Position numbers and translations under genes: made by a program. Below the pieces are notes generated by a model, which had not been told where the DNA came from, made no database searches, and saw only the letters and a program-made list of their open reading frames with translations. Below, piece by piece: positions 22,548 through 33,472 of a DNA stretch of 64,000 nucleotides. The DNA is from Lysobacter solisilvae (GTDB taxonomy: Bacteria > Pseudomonadota > Gammaproteobacteria > Xanthomonadales > Xanthomonadaceae). The stretch lies in the NCBI RefSeq assembly GCF_016613535.2, contig NZ_CP071518.1:3869293-3933292 (forward strand). Direction: 5' to 3'. How positions within the stretch are numbered: the first letter of the stretch is position 1; every line of letters begins with the position of its first letter.

Positions 22548-24797
22548 TCAGATCTCGAACCGGTACGACAGCTTCACCAGGAACTGCTCGCTGTCGCGCA
22601 GCTGGAAGGCGTCGATGAACTCGTCGCGAGCGCGATACCGGCCCAGGATGTCCTCTTCGTAGAACGAGCCGCCGCGCACGTAGGCGATGTACAGGTAGGA
22701 CAGCGGCGCCAGCTCGTAGCGGTAGCGGACCTGGAAGCCCAGGTTGCGCAGGCCCAGGTCGGGGATTGCCTCGGTCGACCGCACCGGCTCGCCGTCGGGC
22801 GCCACGCGATAGGCCTGCGCGGCCTTGGCGTCCAGGCCGATGGATTCCAGGCGCACGCGCAGTTCCTGCTTGTCGTTGATCAGCCACACGCTGCCGGCAT
22901 TGAGCAGGATCATCTCCTCCTCGTAGCTGCCCAGCAGGTTGTCGCCGCGCCACAGCAGCCAGTCGTCGTTGCGCTCGTAGTACCAGGACGTGAAGAAGCT
23001 CAGGCGGTCATTGACGTGGTAGGTCGGGTTGAACTCGGTCTGCACGTTGAGCTTGCCCGGCGTGTCCAGCCCTTCGGAGGTCACGCGCAGGTTGCCGTAG
23101 AAGCTCCAGTGGCCGTCGCCCTGGCGCGGACGATCACGCTCGTAGAAGACGAAGTATTTCGCCGGCATCCTGACCACGCCGTTGCCGCGCAGGATCAGGT
23201 CGTCGTGCCCCGACGACCAGCTGGCCAGCTCGATGAAGTCACTGCCGCCATCGCGGCGCTGGCCGCTGCGGTTCATCGCCACCGCGTCGGCGATGTGCAG
23301 CCCGCCATCGTTGAAGCGGCGCGACGCCGCCCAGTGCCAGTCGCTGGCGCTGTACTTGGAGGTCTCGGGGAAGCTGGTGAAACGCTTGCCCAGGTCGTAG
23401 CGGGCGTAATTGAAGTTGTTGCGTTCCAGGTAGCCGAAATCGTTGAGCTGCAGGTCGCGGCCCAGGTGCACTGCGTAAAGCTGCTGGCGCCAGCCCTCGC
23501 CCATGTCCCAGTCCACGCGCACCTGCCCGCCGCTGTCGCGCGTGGTGGCGCCGGACTGGCGGATGTCGGAGGCCACCACGGTGCTGCGGATCGACCAGGC
23601 CGCGTTCGGCGTCCAGCGATGGTCCATTTCGTACACGTTGGCCTGCCGGTCCAGGAACGGCCGCTCCACGCGCGTGACCATGCCGCCCAGGCCCTGCTTG
23701 TCGCCGTCGCGGCTGGCGCGCAGCGCGTAGAAGTCGCGGCCGACCTCGTCGCCCTCGGTCGCGGCGAACACGCCGTAGTTGAGCCCGCCGATGCTGCCAT
23801 TGAGCTTGACCGCCGCGGTCACGTCGCCCGATTCCTCGCCGTCGTCGGTGGTGGCGCCCACGCGGCGGGTGTAGATCAGCTTGTTGCGGGTGCTGAGCGA
23901 GCCGAAAGGCACGTCGAAGTAGCCCTGGTTCTCGGTGAAGAACGGGCGCTTGTCACTGAAGAAGGTCTCGATCGCGCCGAAGTTCACCACCAGCTGGTCG
24001 CTCTCGACCTGGCCGAAGTCCGGGTTGAGCGTGGCGCTGAGCTGGAAGCGGCCGTTGGGCTTCCAGAAGATGTCGGCCCCGGTGTCGAAGTCGGACTTCT
24101 TGCCGACGTTGTCGTACACCATCGACGCGTACGGCGTGATCGCCAGCAGCGACTGGCTGTAGGCCGGGACCTGCACCTTGTTGAGCGCGGTGAGGAAGCG
24201 CGTTTCCTGGTAGCTCACCGCCGGCCAGGCGACGCGCTCGCCGGTGGCGCCGATGACGCGGTCCAGCTGGATGCCCAGCGTGCGTACGTCGCCCTTGGCG
24301 TCGCGCATTGGCGCCAGGTGCCAGGGGATCAGCATCTCGGCCGACCAGCCCGCCTCGTCCTCGGTGGTGGCGTGGCGCCAGTCGCCGTCCCAGTCGGGGT
24401 TGAACTGGTTCTCGTTGGTGATGGTGGTGTCGATGATGCTGTTGGACAGCAGCACGGTGAAGTTGTAGCCGCTGCGGCCGTCGCCGTCGAAGTCGACGTA
24501 GAGGTTCACGCGGTCGGCCTGCGCGCCCTGGTCGCGCTGCGCCTCCTGGCGCGTGCGCGGGATCGACGGGGCCTGGATGTTGCGGAAGCCGATCGCCAGA
24601 CCGTCCTCGGTCGCCAGGATCCAGGCTTCGGTCGGCTGCACCGTGGGTTCGCGCGAGAGCGGCTGGGTGAAGCGGAAATCGGTGATGTGCTGCGCACCCT
24701 GCCATTCGGCGGGGTCGATCCGGCCGTCGATCTCGACGGCAAAGACAGGCGGCGCCGCGAGTGCGGCCAGGACGGCGGTGGTGAGCGTGGCGCGCAT
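22548..24797 (-). CDS. DUF5916 outer-membrane beta-barrel protein with CBM9-like N domain
   Basis: A 749-residue exported protein. The signal peptide starts at 24797 (MRATLTTAVLAALAAPPVFA). Residues about 20-200 match the carbohydrate-binding CBM9-like module (IDGRIDPAEWQGAQ, and VNLYVDFDGDGRSGYNF). The remainder has the alternating aromatic strand pattern of a beta barrel (SLLAITPYASMVYDN; the FFTENQGYF block) ending LVKLSYRFEI, a typical outer-membrane terminus. The biological role of the family is unknown. It is convergent with the PIN gene. Confidence 0.85.
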   Translation of the reverse strand: MRATLTTAVLAALAAPPVFAVEIDGRIDPAEWQGAQHITDFRFTQPLSREPTVQPTEAWILATEDGLAIGFRNIQAPSIPRTRQEAQRDQGAQADRVNLYVDFDGDGRSGYNFTVLLSNSIIDTTITNENQFNPDWDGDWRHATTEDEAGWSAEMLIPWHLAPMRDAKGDVRTLGIQLDRVIGATGERVAWPAVSYQETRFLTALNKVQVPAYSQSLLAITPYASMVYDNVGKKSDFDTGADIFWKPNGRFQLSATLNPDFGQVESDQLVVNFGAIETFFSDKRPFFTENQGYFDVPFGSLSTRNKLIYTRRVGATTDDGEESGDVTAAVKLNGSIGGLNYGVFAATEGDEVGRDFYALRASRDGDKQGLGGMVTRVERPFLDRQANVYEMDHRWTPNAAWSIRSTVVASDIRQSGATTRDSGGQVRVDWDMGEGWRQQLYAVHLGRDLQLNDFGYLERNNFNYARYDLGKRFTSFPETSKYSASDWHWAASRRFNDGGLHIADAVAMNRSGQRRDGGSDFIELASWSSGHDDLILRGNGVVRMPAKYFVFYERDRPRQGDGHWSFYGNLRVTSEGLDTPGKLNVQTEFNPTYHVNDRLSFFTSWYYERNDDWLLWRGDNLLGSYEEEMILLNAGSVWLINDKQELRVRLESIGLDAKAAQAYRVAPDGEPVRSTEAIPDLGLRNLGFQVRYRYELAPLSYLYIAYVRGGSFYEEDILGRYRARDEFIDAFQLRDSEQFLVKLSYRFEI

Positions 24798-25085
24798 GGG
24801 GAGCCCGGTTGGAGGTGTCGCGGCGGACGAGCGTCGCCGCCCTGGTGCGGGTGGCGTCCGGTGTCGCACAAGTGCCGCAAGGGTATGGGTATGTCGGCCT
24901 GTCACCGACTGACGGAAGTCATGCCAACCAATTGCCTACCTCGCGCATCGCGCAGGCGGCCGCGGCCGGCGCGTCCCGTGCGGATGCGACGTCGCGCCAA
25001 CAATGCGCAATCGGTGGTCGGAGGGTGGCGGGCGGAGCGACGCGGGGTCGCACGCCGGGGCGGCGGTGGCGGACCGCCTTGCGGG

Positions 25086-25886
25086 TCAGCGGGCCTTGCG
25101 GGTCGCGGACCTGCTGGTTGCGGTCTTGGCGGGCGCGGTCTTGGCGGGCGCGGTCTTCCTGGTTGCGGCCTTCCTGGTCGCGGCCTTGCTGTCCGCTGTC
25201 TTCCGGGTCGCGGCATTCTTCTTCGTGGCCGGCTTCGACGGCGCCTGCTTCGACGGCGCCTGCTTCGAAGCGCCCTGCCTGGACGGCTGCTTTCGGGCTG
25301 AAGCGGTCTTCGCCGCGGCGTCACCCGGGGACTTGGCCGCCTTCTTCGCGGCGGACCGGGCCTGGGCGTCCGCCTTCAGCGCTTCGGCCTTGCGGGCGTC
25401 CTGGCGGGCCTGCTTCTTCTTGCTCTTGGGCTGCAGCATCGTGCCGGTGCACGCCGGCGAGCCGCAGCGGCATTCCCAGATCTTCTTCAGCTCCGGCGTG
25501 TGCTTTTCTTCCAGGCGGATGCCGTAGTTGTAGGACAGCTCCTCGCCAGGCTTGATGCTGCGGATCGCCTCGATGAAGACGCGGTCCTTGCGGCGGTCGT
25601 CACCCTCGTCCTCTTCCAGCACCGCCTCACAGTTCGGATTGCAGCTGTGGTTGATCCAGCGCGCGTCGTTGCCGTCGAAATTGGCGTCGATCACGTATTC
25701 GTCGTTGAGGGTGAACAGGAAGGTGTGGCCGGAATCCGCATCGCCGCTGTCGCCGGCATCCACCTGCTCGTGCGTGCGCCGGGCGCCCTTGTACTCGATC
25801 AGGCGTTCGCCCTTGGCGATCGGGGCGACGGCGAACATTCCGTTGCCGTGGATGGCGGAACGGCGGGTGGTGATCTTGCGCGACAT
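25086..25886 (-). CDS. SET-domain lysine methyltransferase with histone H1-like tail
   Basis: A 266-residue protein. The SET core spans roughly residues 5-130: HGNGMFAVAPI, the pseudoknot motif RWINHSCNPNCEA near 78, and GEELSYNYG near 115. A post-SET zinc site, CRCGSPACTG, follows near 138-147. Residues about 155-266 are an Ala/Lys/Arg/Pro/Thr-rich tail with repeated TRKTAPAK-like units, very similar in composition to histone H1 or bacterial H1-like proteins. SET enzymes transfer methyl from SAM to lysine; the tail suggests DNA binding (inference). The frame stays open upstream across the 21-bp repeats, but the start at 25886 begins the conserved domain. Confidence 0.87.
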   Translation of the reverse strand: MSRKITTRRSAIHGNGMFAVAPIAKGERLIEYKGARRTHEQVDAGDSGDADSGHTFLFTLNDEYVIDANFDGNDARWINHSCNPNCEAVLEEDEGDDRRKDRVFIEAIRSIKPGEELSYNYGIRLEEKHTPELKKIWECRCGSPACTGTMLQPKSKKKQARQDARKAEALKADAQARSAAKKAAKSPGDAAAKTASARKQPSRQGASKQAPSKQAPSKPATKKNAATRKTADSKAATRKAATRKTAPAKTAPAKTATSRSATRKAR

Positions 25887-26056
25887 GCAGGCGTCCGGTG
25901 ATGCGGGAGCGAGGGGCCGCGATTGTGACCCGAAACGGGTGAGCAGGTCATGGAGTAGCCCGCGCATGCCGGCGTGGTGGCCGCGGGCGACGGCCCGGCC
26001 TGGTGTCTTGGCCCTGCCCCTGTTCGCCTGGGCGTGTGGCGCCGCCCGGACCGCGA

Positions 26057-26350
26057 GCGCTGGGCGTTCGGACCCCAGCGTTTGGCTTTCAGCGCCCAGC
26101 GTTTGGCTTTCGGACCCGAACGTTTGGCTTTCAGAGCCCAGCGTTTGGCTTTCGGACCCCAACGTTTGGCTTTCAGAGCCCAGCGTTTGGCTTTCGGACC
26201 CGAACGCTGGGCTTTCAGAGCCCAGCGTTTGGCTTTCGGACCCGAACGTTGGGCTTTCAGAGCCCAGCGTTTGGCTTTCGGACACCAACGTTGGGCCTTC
26301 AAAGCCCAACTTTCGGCTTTCAGACCCCAACGTCCGGCTCCCAGCCCCCA
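26057..26350. repeat. Fourteen contiguous 21-bp repeats
   Basis: Exactly 14 units of 21 bp without spacers. Two unit types largely alternate: GCGTTTGGCTTTCGGACCCNA and NCGTTTGGCTTTCAGAGCCCA (some with GTTGGGCTTT), forming a 42-bp higher-order repeat. The second type contains the small palindrome GGGCT/AGCCC. Because 21 is divisible by three, all six frames pass through with heptad peptides (for example SESQTLG on the minus strand). The end units are most diverged. Confidence 0.95.
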
Positions 26351-26437
26351 AGGCGCGCCTTTCCAGCGCCACACGAGCCCTCCGGCCTCGGTTCTGGCTC
26401 CGGCGGCCCCCTGACTCGACCGCCCCGCGCGCAATCA

Positions 26438-26452
26438 GTACAATAACGGTAC
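26438..26452. promoter_or_regulatory. Candidate Rrf2-type operator / promoter of the SUF operon
   Basis: The inverted repeat GTAC-AATAACG-GTAC lies 22 bases before the regulator's ATG, inside the only AT-rich stretch of the region. Rrf2/IscR-family regulators commonly repress their own operon from such a site overlapping the -10 region. The palindrome is seen; the binding is inference. Confidence 0.5.
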
Positions 26453-26473
26453 GAATTACCCCCGGCGCCCCCC

Positions 26474-26938
26474 ATGCTCCGCGTCACCAAGCTCACCGAC
26501 TACGCCACGGTCGTCATGACCGTGCTGGCCAGCCACCACCTGATCGCCCCGGATGCCGTCCTGAGCGCGTCGGAGCTGGCTGAACGGGCGGGTCTGGAAA
26601 CTCCGACCGTGGCCAAGCTGCTCAAGCCGCTGGCCCAGTCGGGCCTGGTCGCGGCGTCGCGGGGCGCCAGCGGCGGCTATCGCCTGGCGCGGCCGGCGGG
26701 CCAGATCGGCCTGATCGACATCGTCGAGGCACTGGAAGGCCCGCTGGGCATGACCGAGTGCAGCGTCCACGCCGGCAGCTGCGGCATCGAGCAGTCCTGC
26801 GGCGTGCGCGCCAACTGGCGCCGCATCAACGACGTGGTGATCGACGCGCTGCGCGGCATCACCCTGGCCCAGATGCTCGAGCCGCCACCGCCCCTTTCCC
26901 CCGCCCGGCGTATCGACGTGCGCCTGGCCACGACATGA
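26474..26938 (+). CDS. sufR: Rrf2-family SUF operon regulator
   Basis: A 154-residue Rrf2/IscR-like regulator. The winged helix-turn-helix covers residues 1-75 ([17 protein letters not shown]-like [32 protein letters not shown]). Three cysteines near residues 95-110 ([16 protein letters not shown]), spaced C-x6-C-x5-C, probably ligate an Fe-S cluster that senses cluster status. The gene opens the suf operon 47 bases before sufB, consistent with autoregulation. The symbol follows usage for SUF-linked Rrf2 genes; it is not the cyanobacterial SufR family. Confidence 0.88.
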   Translation: MLRVTKLTDYATVVMTVLASHHLIAPDAVLSASELAERAGLETPTVAKLLKPLAQSGLVAASRGASGGYRLARPAGQIGLIDIVEALEGPLGMTECSVHAGSCGIEQSCGVRANWRRINDVVIDALRGITLAQMLEPPPPLSPARRIDVRLATT

Positions 26939-26985
26939 GCGGGCCCGCGCCCGTCCATGCAGCAACGAACCCAGTAGGCAGCCCC

Positions 26986-28437
<1,452 letters not shown>

Positions 28438-28512
28438 TCCGGGGCGGACCTGCGTCCGCCATCGCCATGCAAACAACCGGTGGGCGATGGCCCACCCCAC
28501 GGAAACGAGCAC

Positions 28513-29273
<761 letters not shown>

Positions 29274-29277
<4 letters not shown>

Positions 29278-30578
29278 GCGCGCTGCTCGACTCGCTGGCT
29301 TCGGGCTACCAGGCACTGCCCGGCCGCACCGAACTGGAAGACTCGCGTCGCGCGGCGCTGGCCGACGCGCTGCGCGACGGCCTCCCCGGCACCCGCAGCG
29401 AACGCTGGAAGTACACGCCGCTGCGCGCGTTCGAACGCCGCAGCTTCGTGCCGGCGCGCCAGCACGAGGCCACGCTGGACACGCAGGCCCTGGATCGGCA
29501 GGCCCTGTCCGCGATCCCCGCGCCGCGCCTGGTGTTCGTCAACGGACGCTTCGATGCGGCCGCCAGCGATGTCGCCGGCCTGGACGCGGGTGTGAGCCTG
29601 CAGACCTTGTCCGGCCTGCTCGGCGACGGCGACGCGCGCGAGGTGAACTTCCTGGCGCGCCGCTTCGACCGCGCCGATGAAGTGTTCGCCCGCCTCAACG
29701 CCGCCTTGGCCGAGGAAGGCGTCGTCCTGCGCGTGCAGGACGGCGTCCGGCAGACCGCGCCGGTCCACCTCGTGTTCGCCGGCGCGCCGGCCGGCGCCGA
29801 CCTGGCCTGGCATTCGCGCCATCTGATCGAGCTGCGCCAGGACGCGCGGTTGACGGTGATCGAGCATCACCTGGCGGGCGGCGCCCACCAGCACCTGGCC
29901 AACACGCTCGCGCACGTGCACCTGGGCGCCCGCGCGCAGCTGATCCACCTGCGCCTGCAGGACGACGCCGTCGGCGCCTCGCAGCTGCTGCGCACCGACG
30001 CGGTGCTCGCCCGCGAAGCCGTGTACCGGCGTCTGGACGTGGAACTGGGGGCCGCGCTGTCGCGCCATGAACTCAACATCGCCCTGCAGGGCGAAGGCGC
30101 GAAGGCGATTGCCAACGGCATCCTGCTGGCCGACGGCAAGCGCCACCTGGATACCCGCCTGGGCATCGATCACATCGCCCGCGACACGGCCTGCGACCTG
30201 CTGTGGCGCGGCCTGGGCGCCGGGCGTTCGCGCGCCGCGTTCCACGGCGGCATCCTGATCCGGGCCGGCGCCGACGGCAGCGCCGCGTCACTGTCCAACA
30301 AGAACCTGCTGCTGTCGGCGGGCGCGGAGATCGATACCCAGCCGGTCCTGGAGATCCACGCCGACGAGGTGCAGGCAGCGCACGGCGCCGCCGTCGGCCA
30401 GCTCGACGCGGCTTCGGTGTTCTACCTGCGCAGCCGCGGCATCCCCGAGGCGCAGGCGCGCGCCATGCTGACCGCGGCGTTCTGCCGCCAGGCGCTGGAC
30501 GTGATCGGCGATGCCGCGCAACGTGCCCTGTTCGAAGGACCACTCGATGCCGCGCTGGCAAGGCTGGAGGCCGCATGA
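29274..30578 (+). CDS. sufD: Fe-S cluster assembly protein SufD
   Basis: A 434-residue SufD, a paralogue of SufB and partner of SufC. The GTG start overlaps the sufC TGA (GTGA). The N-terminal domain is variable; ERWKYTPLRAFERR near residue 43 and the C-terminal AGAEIDTQPVLEIHADEVQAAHGAA, FYLRSRGIPEAQARAML block are diagnostic, including the Cys/His pair region of the cluster-forming interface. The stop overlaps the sufS start (ATGA). Confidence 0.95.
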
Positions 30579-31828
30579 GCGCGTCCACGCACGGCACCGA
30601 CCTGGCCTCGACCAGCGTCGACTGGGACCGCGTGCGCAGCGATTTCCCGCTGCTGACGCGGCAGGTCCACGGCAAGCCGCTGGTCTACCTGGATTCGGCG
30701 AACACGGGGCAGAAACCCGCGGTCGTGATCGACGCCGTCGACGACTTCTACCGGCGCCACAACGCCAATGTCAGCCGCGCGGTGCACGCACTGGGCACCG
30801 AGGCGACCGAATCCTACGAAGGCGCGCGTCGCAAGCTGGCCGCGTTCTTCAACGTCCGCGCGGACGAGCTGGTGCTGTGCAGCGGGACCACCTTCGCGCT
30901 GAACCTCGTGGCCTACTCCTGGGCGCTGCCACGGCTGCAGCCGGGCGACGCGATCGTGCTCACGCGCATGGAACACCACGCCAACATCGTGCCCTGGCAG
31001 CTGGTGGCCCAACGCACGGGCGCGACCATCAAGGTGGCCGACATCGATGCACGCGGGGAACTGGACCTGCCTGCGCTGTACGCGCTGCTGACCCCGGAAG
31101 TGAAGCTGCTCTCGCTCACCCACGTGTCCAACGTGCTGGGCACGGTCAACCCGGTGCGCGAGATCTGCCGCGAAGCCCGGCGCCGCGGCATCGTCACCGC
31201 CATCGACGGCTCGCAGGCCGCGCCGCACCGGCCGGTCGACATCGCCGCGATCGGCTGCGACTTCTATGCCTTCACCGGGCACAAGATGTGCGGCCCCACC
31301 GGCACCGGGGCGCTGTGGGCGCGCCGGGAGCACCTGGCCGCGATGCCGCCCTTCATCGGCGGTGGCGAGATGATCCGCGAGGTGCGCTTCGAGGGCACGG
31401 TCTACAACGATGCGCCGCACAAGTTCGAAGCCGGCACGCCGAACATCGCCGGCTTCATTGGGCTGGGTGCGGCCGTGGACTATCTGTCGGCACTGGGCAT
31501 GGCGCAGGTCGAGGCGCGGGAGCAGGCGCTGCTCGAGCATGCCACGCAGGCCCTGTCCGCGATCGAGGGGCTGCGCATCTTCGGCCAGGCGCGCGAGAAG
31601 GCCGCGGTGATCAGCTTCCTGGTGGAAGGCGCGCACGCGCACGACCTCGCCACGCTGCTGGACCTCGAAGGCGTGGCGATCCGTTCCGGACATCATTGCG
31701 CGCATCCGCTGATGCATTACTTCGGCGTGCCGGCCACCTGCCGGGCCTCGTTCGCGTTCTACAACACGCACGAGGAAGTGGATGCCTTCGTGGCCGCGCT
31801 GCACAAGGTCCGCCGGCTGCTGGCCTGA
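30575..31828 (+). CDS. sufS: Cysteine desulfurase SufS
   Basis: A 417-residue group II cysteine desulfurase that provides sulfur for cluster assembly. YLDSANTGQKP near residue 38, YAFTGHKMCGPTG near 230 with the PLP-binding lysine, and RSGHHCAHPLM near 370 with the catalytic cysteine are all present. Start and stop context (ATGA overlap with sufD) shows translational coupling. No sufE is found next to it. Confidence 0.96.
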   Translation: MSASTHGTDLASTSVDWDRVRSDFPLLTRQVHGKPLVYLDSANTGQKPAVVIDAVDDFYRRHNANVSRAVHALGTEATESYEGARRKLAAFFNVRADELVLCSGTTFALNLVAYSWALPRLQPGDAIVLTRMEHHANIVPWQLVAQRTGATIKVADIDARGELDLPALYALLTPEVKLLSLTHVSNVLGTVNPVREICREARRRGIVTAIDGSQAAPHRPVDIAAIGCDFYAFTGHKMCGPTGTGALWARREHLAAMPPFIGGGEMIREVRFEGTVYNDAPHKFEAGTPNIAGFIGLGAAVDYLSALGMAQVEAREQALLEHATQALSAIEGLRIFGQAREKAAVISFLVEGAHAHDLATLLDLEGVAIRSGHHCAHPLMHYFGVPATCRASFAFYNTHEEVDAFVAALHKVRRLLA

Positions 31829-31912
31829 GGCCGCCGGCGTGGGTGACGCGGCCCCTGCGGACGGCCGCCGGAGTGCGCTAGGCTAATTGCACCCTCCTCC
31901 GGTACCAAGACG

Positions 31913-32167
31913 ATGGCGGACGATCCCGAGATTGCCGGCCTGATCCGCGAGATCCGCGACCAGCAGCGCGAAGCGCTGGCGCTGCAGCGCGAACACCTGG
32001 TCATGTACCAGCGGCAACTCGACCGCGTGGAGCGCATCAACGATCGCGCCGAAGCGATACAGGCCCGTGCCTCGCGCGCGGTCCGGCTGATCCTGATGGT
32101 CGCCCTGCCGCTGGTCTTCGTGCTGCTGGGCCTGATGTTCCTTCCCTACGTGCTGCGCCTGTCCTGA
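31913..32167 (+). CDS. Small coiled-coil membrane protein in the SUF operon
   Basis: 84 residues: a hydrophilic Gln/Glu/Arg-rich helix (1-55, strong coiled-coil pattern LxxEIRxQQREALALQREHL) followed by one membrane span (58-80). No known domain. It lies between sufS and the GNAT gene, in the same direction and with a 3-base gap to the latter. The role is unknown; location suggests a link to SUF or merely co-transcription. Confidence 0.7.
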   Translation: MADDPEIAGLIREIRDQQREALALQREHLVMYQRQLDRVERINDRAEAIQARASRAVRLILMVALPLVFVLLGLMFLPYVLRLS

Positions 32168-32170
32168 AAA

Positions 32171-32719
32171 ATGACCACGACTCAAACCGTCCAATTCCGC
32201 GCCGCCACGCCTGCCGACACCGGCGCCCTCGTCGCCCTGGTCGAATCGGCCTACCGCGGCGATGTCAGCAAGCAGGGCTGGACTACCGAGGCCGACATGC
32301 TCGACGGCCGCCGCACCGGTCCTGACGACATCCACGAATGCCTGGCCCGGCCGGGCAGCCGCATCGTGATCGCCGAACGCCCGGGCAGCGACGGATCGAC
32401 CGAACTGCTCGCCTGCGCGCACGTGGCCATCGAGGACGGCGCCGGCTACTTCGGCATGTTCTCGGTCCGGCCCGACCTCCAGGGCGCCGGGATCGGCAAG
32501 GTCCTGCTGGCCGAAGCCGAGCGCGTGGCCCGGCAGGAATGGGAGCTGCCGGCCATGCGCATGACCGTGATCGACATCCGCGACGAGCTGATCGCGTTCT
32601 ACGAGCGTCGTGGCTACCGGCGCACCGGCATCAAGAAGCCGTTTCCCTACGGCGACGAGCGCTACGGACTGCCGCGGCGCGACGATCTGCAGTTCGAGAT
32701 CCTCGAAAAGGCACTGTGA
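32171..32719 (+). CDS. GNAT-family N-acetyltransferase
   Basis: A 182-residue acetyltransferase. The acetyl-CoA loop is FSVRPDLQGAGIGKVLLAEAE near residues 97-117, and the C-terminal ELIAFYERRGYRRTG motif is typical of GNAT proteins. The substrate is unknown. It overlaps the Rieske gene by one base (TGATG), which places it inside the suf operon. Confidence 0.88.
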   Translation: MTTTQTVQFRAATPADTGALVALVESAYRGDVSKQGWTTEADMLDGRRTGPDDIHECLARPGSRIVIAERPGSDGSTELLACAHVAIEDGAGYFGMFSVRPDLQGAGIGKVLLAEAERVARQEWELPAMRMTVIDIRDELIAFYERRGYRRTGIKKPFPYGDERYGLPRRDDLQFEILEKAL

Positions 32720-33042
32720 TGGGCGACTGGGTGTTCGTCTGCGCGACCTCGCAGCTGCTGCCGGGCGAATCCGTCGTGGCCTGGGACGGCGATACGCCGA
32801 TCCTGGTGCTCAACTACGACGGTGACTACTACGCGCTCGAGGACAAGTGCTCGCACGAGGACTTCGAACTATCCGCGGGTCACTTCGATGCGGAAGACGC
32901 CACGGTGGAATGTGCACTGCATGGCGCCAAGTTCGACGTGCGCGATGGCCGGCCGCTGTGCGCGCCGGCCTATGAGCCGGTGGTGCGCTTCCCGGTGAAA
33001 ACCGACGACACGGGTGTGTGGACCCGCGACGATCGCGAGTGA
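32719..33042 (+). CDS. Rieske-type ferredoxin, SUF-associated
   Basis: A 107-residue soluble Rieske protein. The 2Fe-2S ligands are CSH (DKCSHEDFEL, near residue 44) and CALH (VECALHGAKFD, near residue 64). It resembles the ferredoxin subunit of non-heme iron oxygenases, but no oxygenase is nearby; its place at the end of the suf operon suggests an electron-transfer or Fe-S-related role (inference). Confidence 0.9.
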   Translation: MGDWVFVCATSQLLPGESVVAWDGDTPILVLNYDGDYYALEDKCSHEDFELSAGHFDAEDATVECALHGAKFDVRDGRPLCAPAYEPVVRFPVKTDDTGVWTRDDRE

Positions 33043-33472
33043 GGCGAACGGGTTTCGCCCGTCGTTCCACCGCGGCGATGATCGTCGTTGCGCCCCAGGC
33101 GCGCCTGCCCTCGCGTACTCGCCCGATGCCATGGCCGCTGCGCTGGCGTGCCGGTTGCTGCGGTCTGCGCGCGCTGAAGCCGGGCGACCGAAACTGGTCG
33201 CGGGGCGAGCGGCTACGGAGTTGTCGCCGGCGTTGAGGGGGATCACCCCGGGGATTGCCCTTCTGCTCACCAGCGACCGGGGTCCAGCCGGAGCTGTCCC
33301 GCGGAGGCACCCTCAATCAAGCCGGTCCGCCACTCTGGCAATGGCGGAACGCCGGCGGCATCCGCTGCCCCGTCGCCGCACACCAAACGCGAATCGTTTG
33401 CATCTGCGAACCGTTCTCATTTAACATGTGCCCCGCCGCGGCGCGCAGCCGCATTCTTCAGTCTCAGACCCC
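33043..33472. other. 430-base intergenic region upstream of the TonB receptor gene
   Basis: No credible gene is seen. The first 320 bases are GC-rich, with open frames of arginine-rich nonsense. The last 90 bases become AT-richer and include the candidate Fur site and a poorly defined promoter for the receptor gene. Confidence 0.6.
33389..33424 (+). promoter_or_regulatory. Candidate Fur-binding site
   Basis: The stretch GCGAATCGTTTGCAT followed by GCGAACCGTTCTCATTT is AT-rich against its background and contains two overlapping half-site-like blocks of the GCGAATNNTTTGCAT/TTCTCATT type found before xanthomonad TonB receptor genes. It lies 50-85 bases before the receptor start. Iron control is also expected from the gene content. 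The match is imperfect. Confidence 0.4.

Larger units (their letters stand above)
25887..26473. other. Intergenic region with repeat array and SUF promoter
   Basis: 587 bases between the divergent SET gene and the Rrf2 regulator. They hold GC-rich unstructured sequence (25887-26056), the 14-unit 21-bp array (26057-26350), and a promoter/operator region (26430-26470). No convincing gene is present, although the array keeps frames open on both strands. Confidence 0.7.

Noticed and set aside
26057-26350. Possible CRISPR array
   Set aside because: Units are contiguous 21-mers with no unique spacers, and no cas genes are present. The same applies to the 34-35 bp repeats at 18657-18795.
25887-26372. 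In-frame N-terminal extension of the SET protein through the 21-bp repeats (heptads such as SESQTLG)
   Set aside because: The repeat length is a multiple of three, so openness is automatic, and the same stretch is open in other frames on both strands. The conserved domain begins right at the ATG at 25886.
33043-33388. Small gene between the Rieske ferredoxin and the TonB receptor
   Set aside because: The open frames are Arg/Pro-rich without a ribosome binding site or domain.
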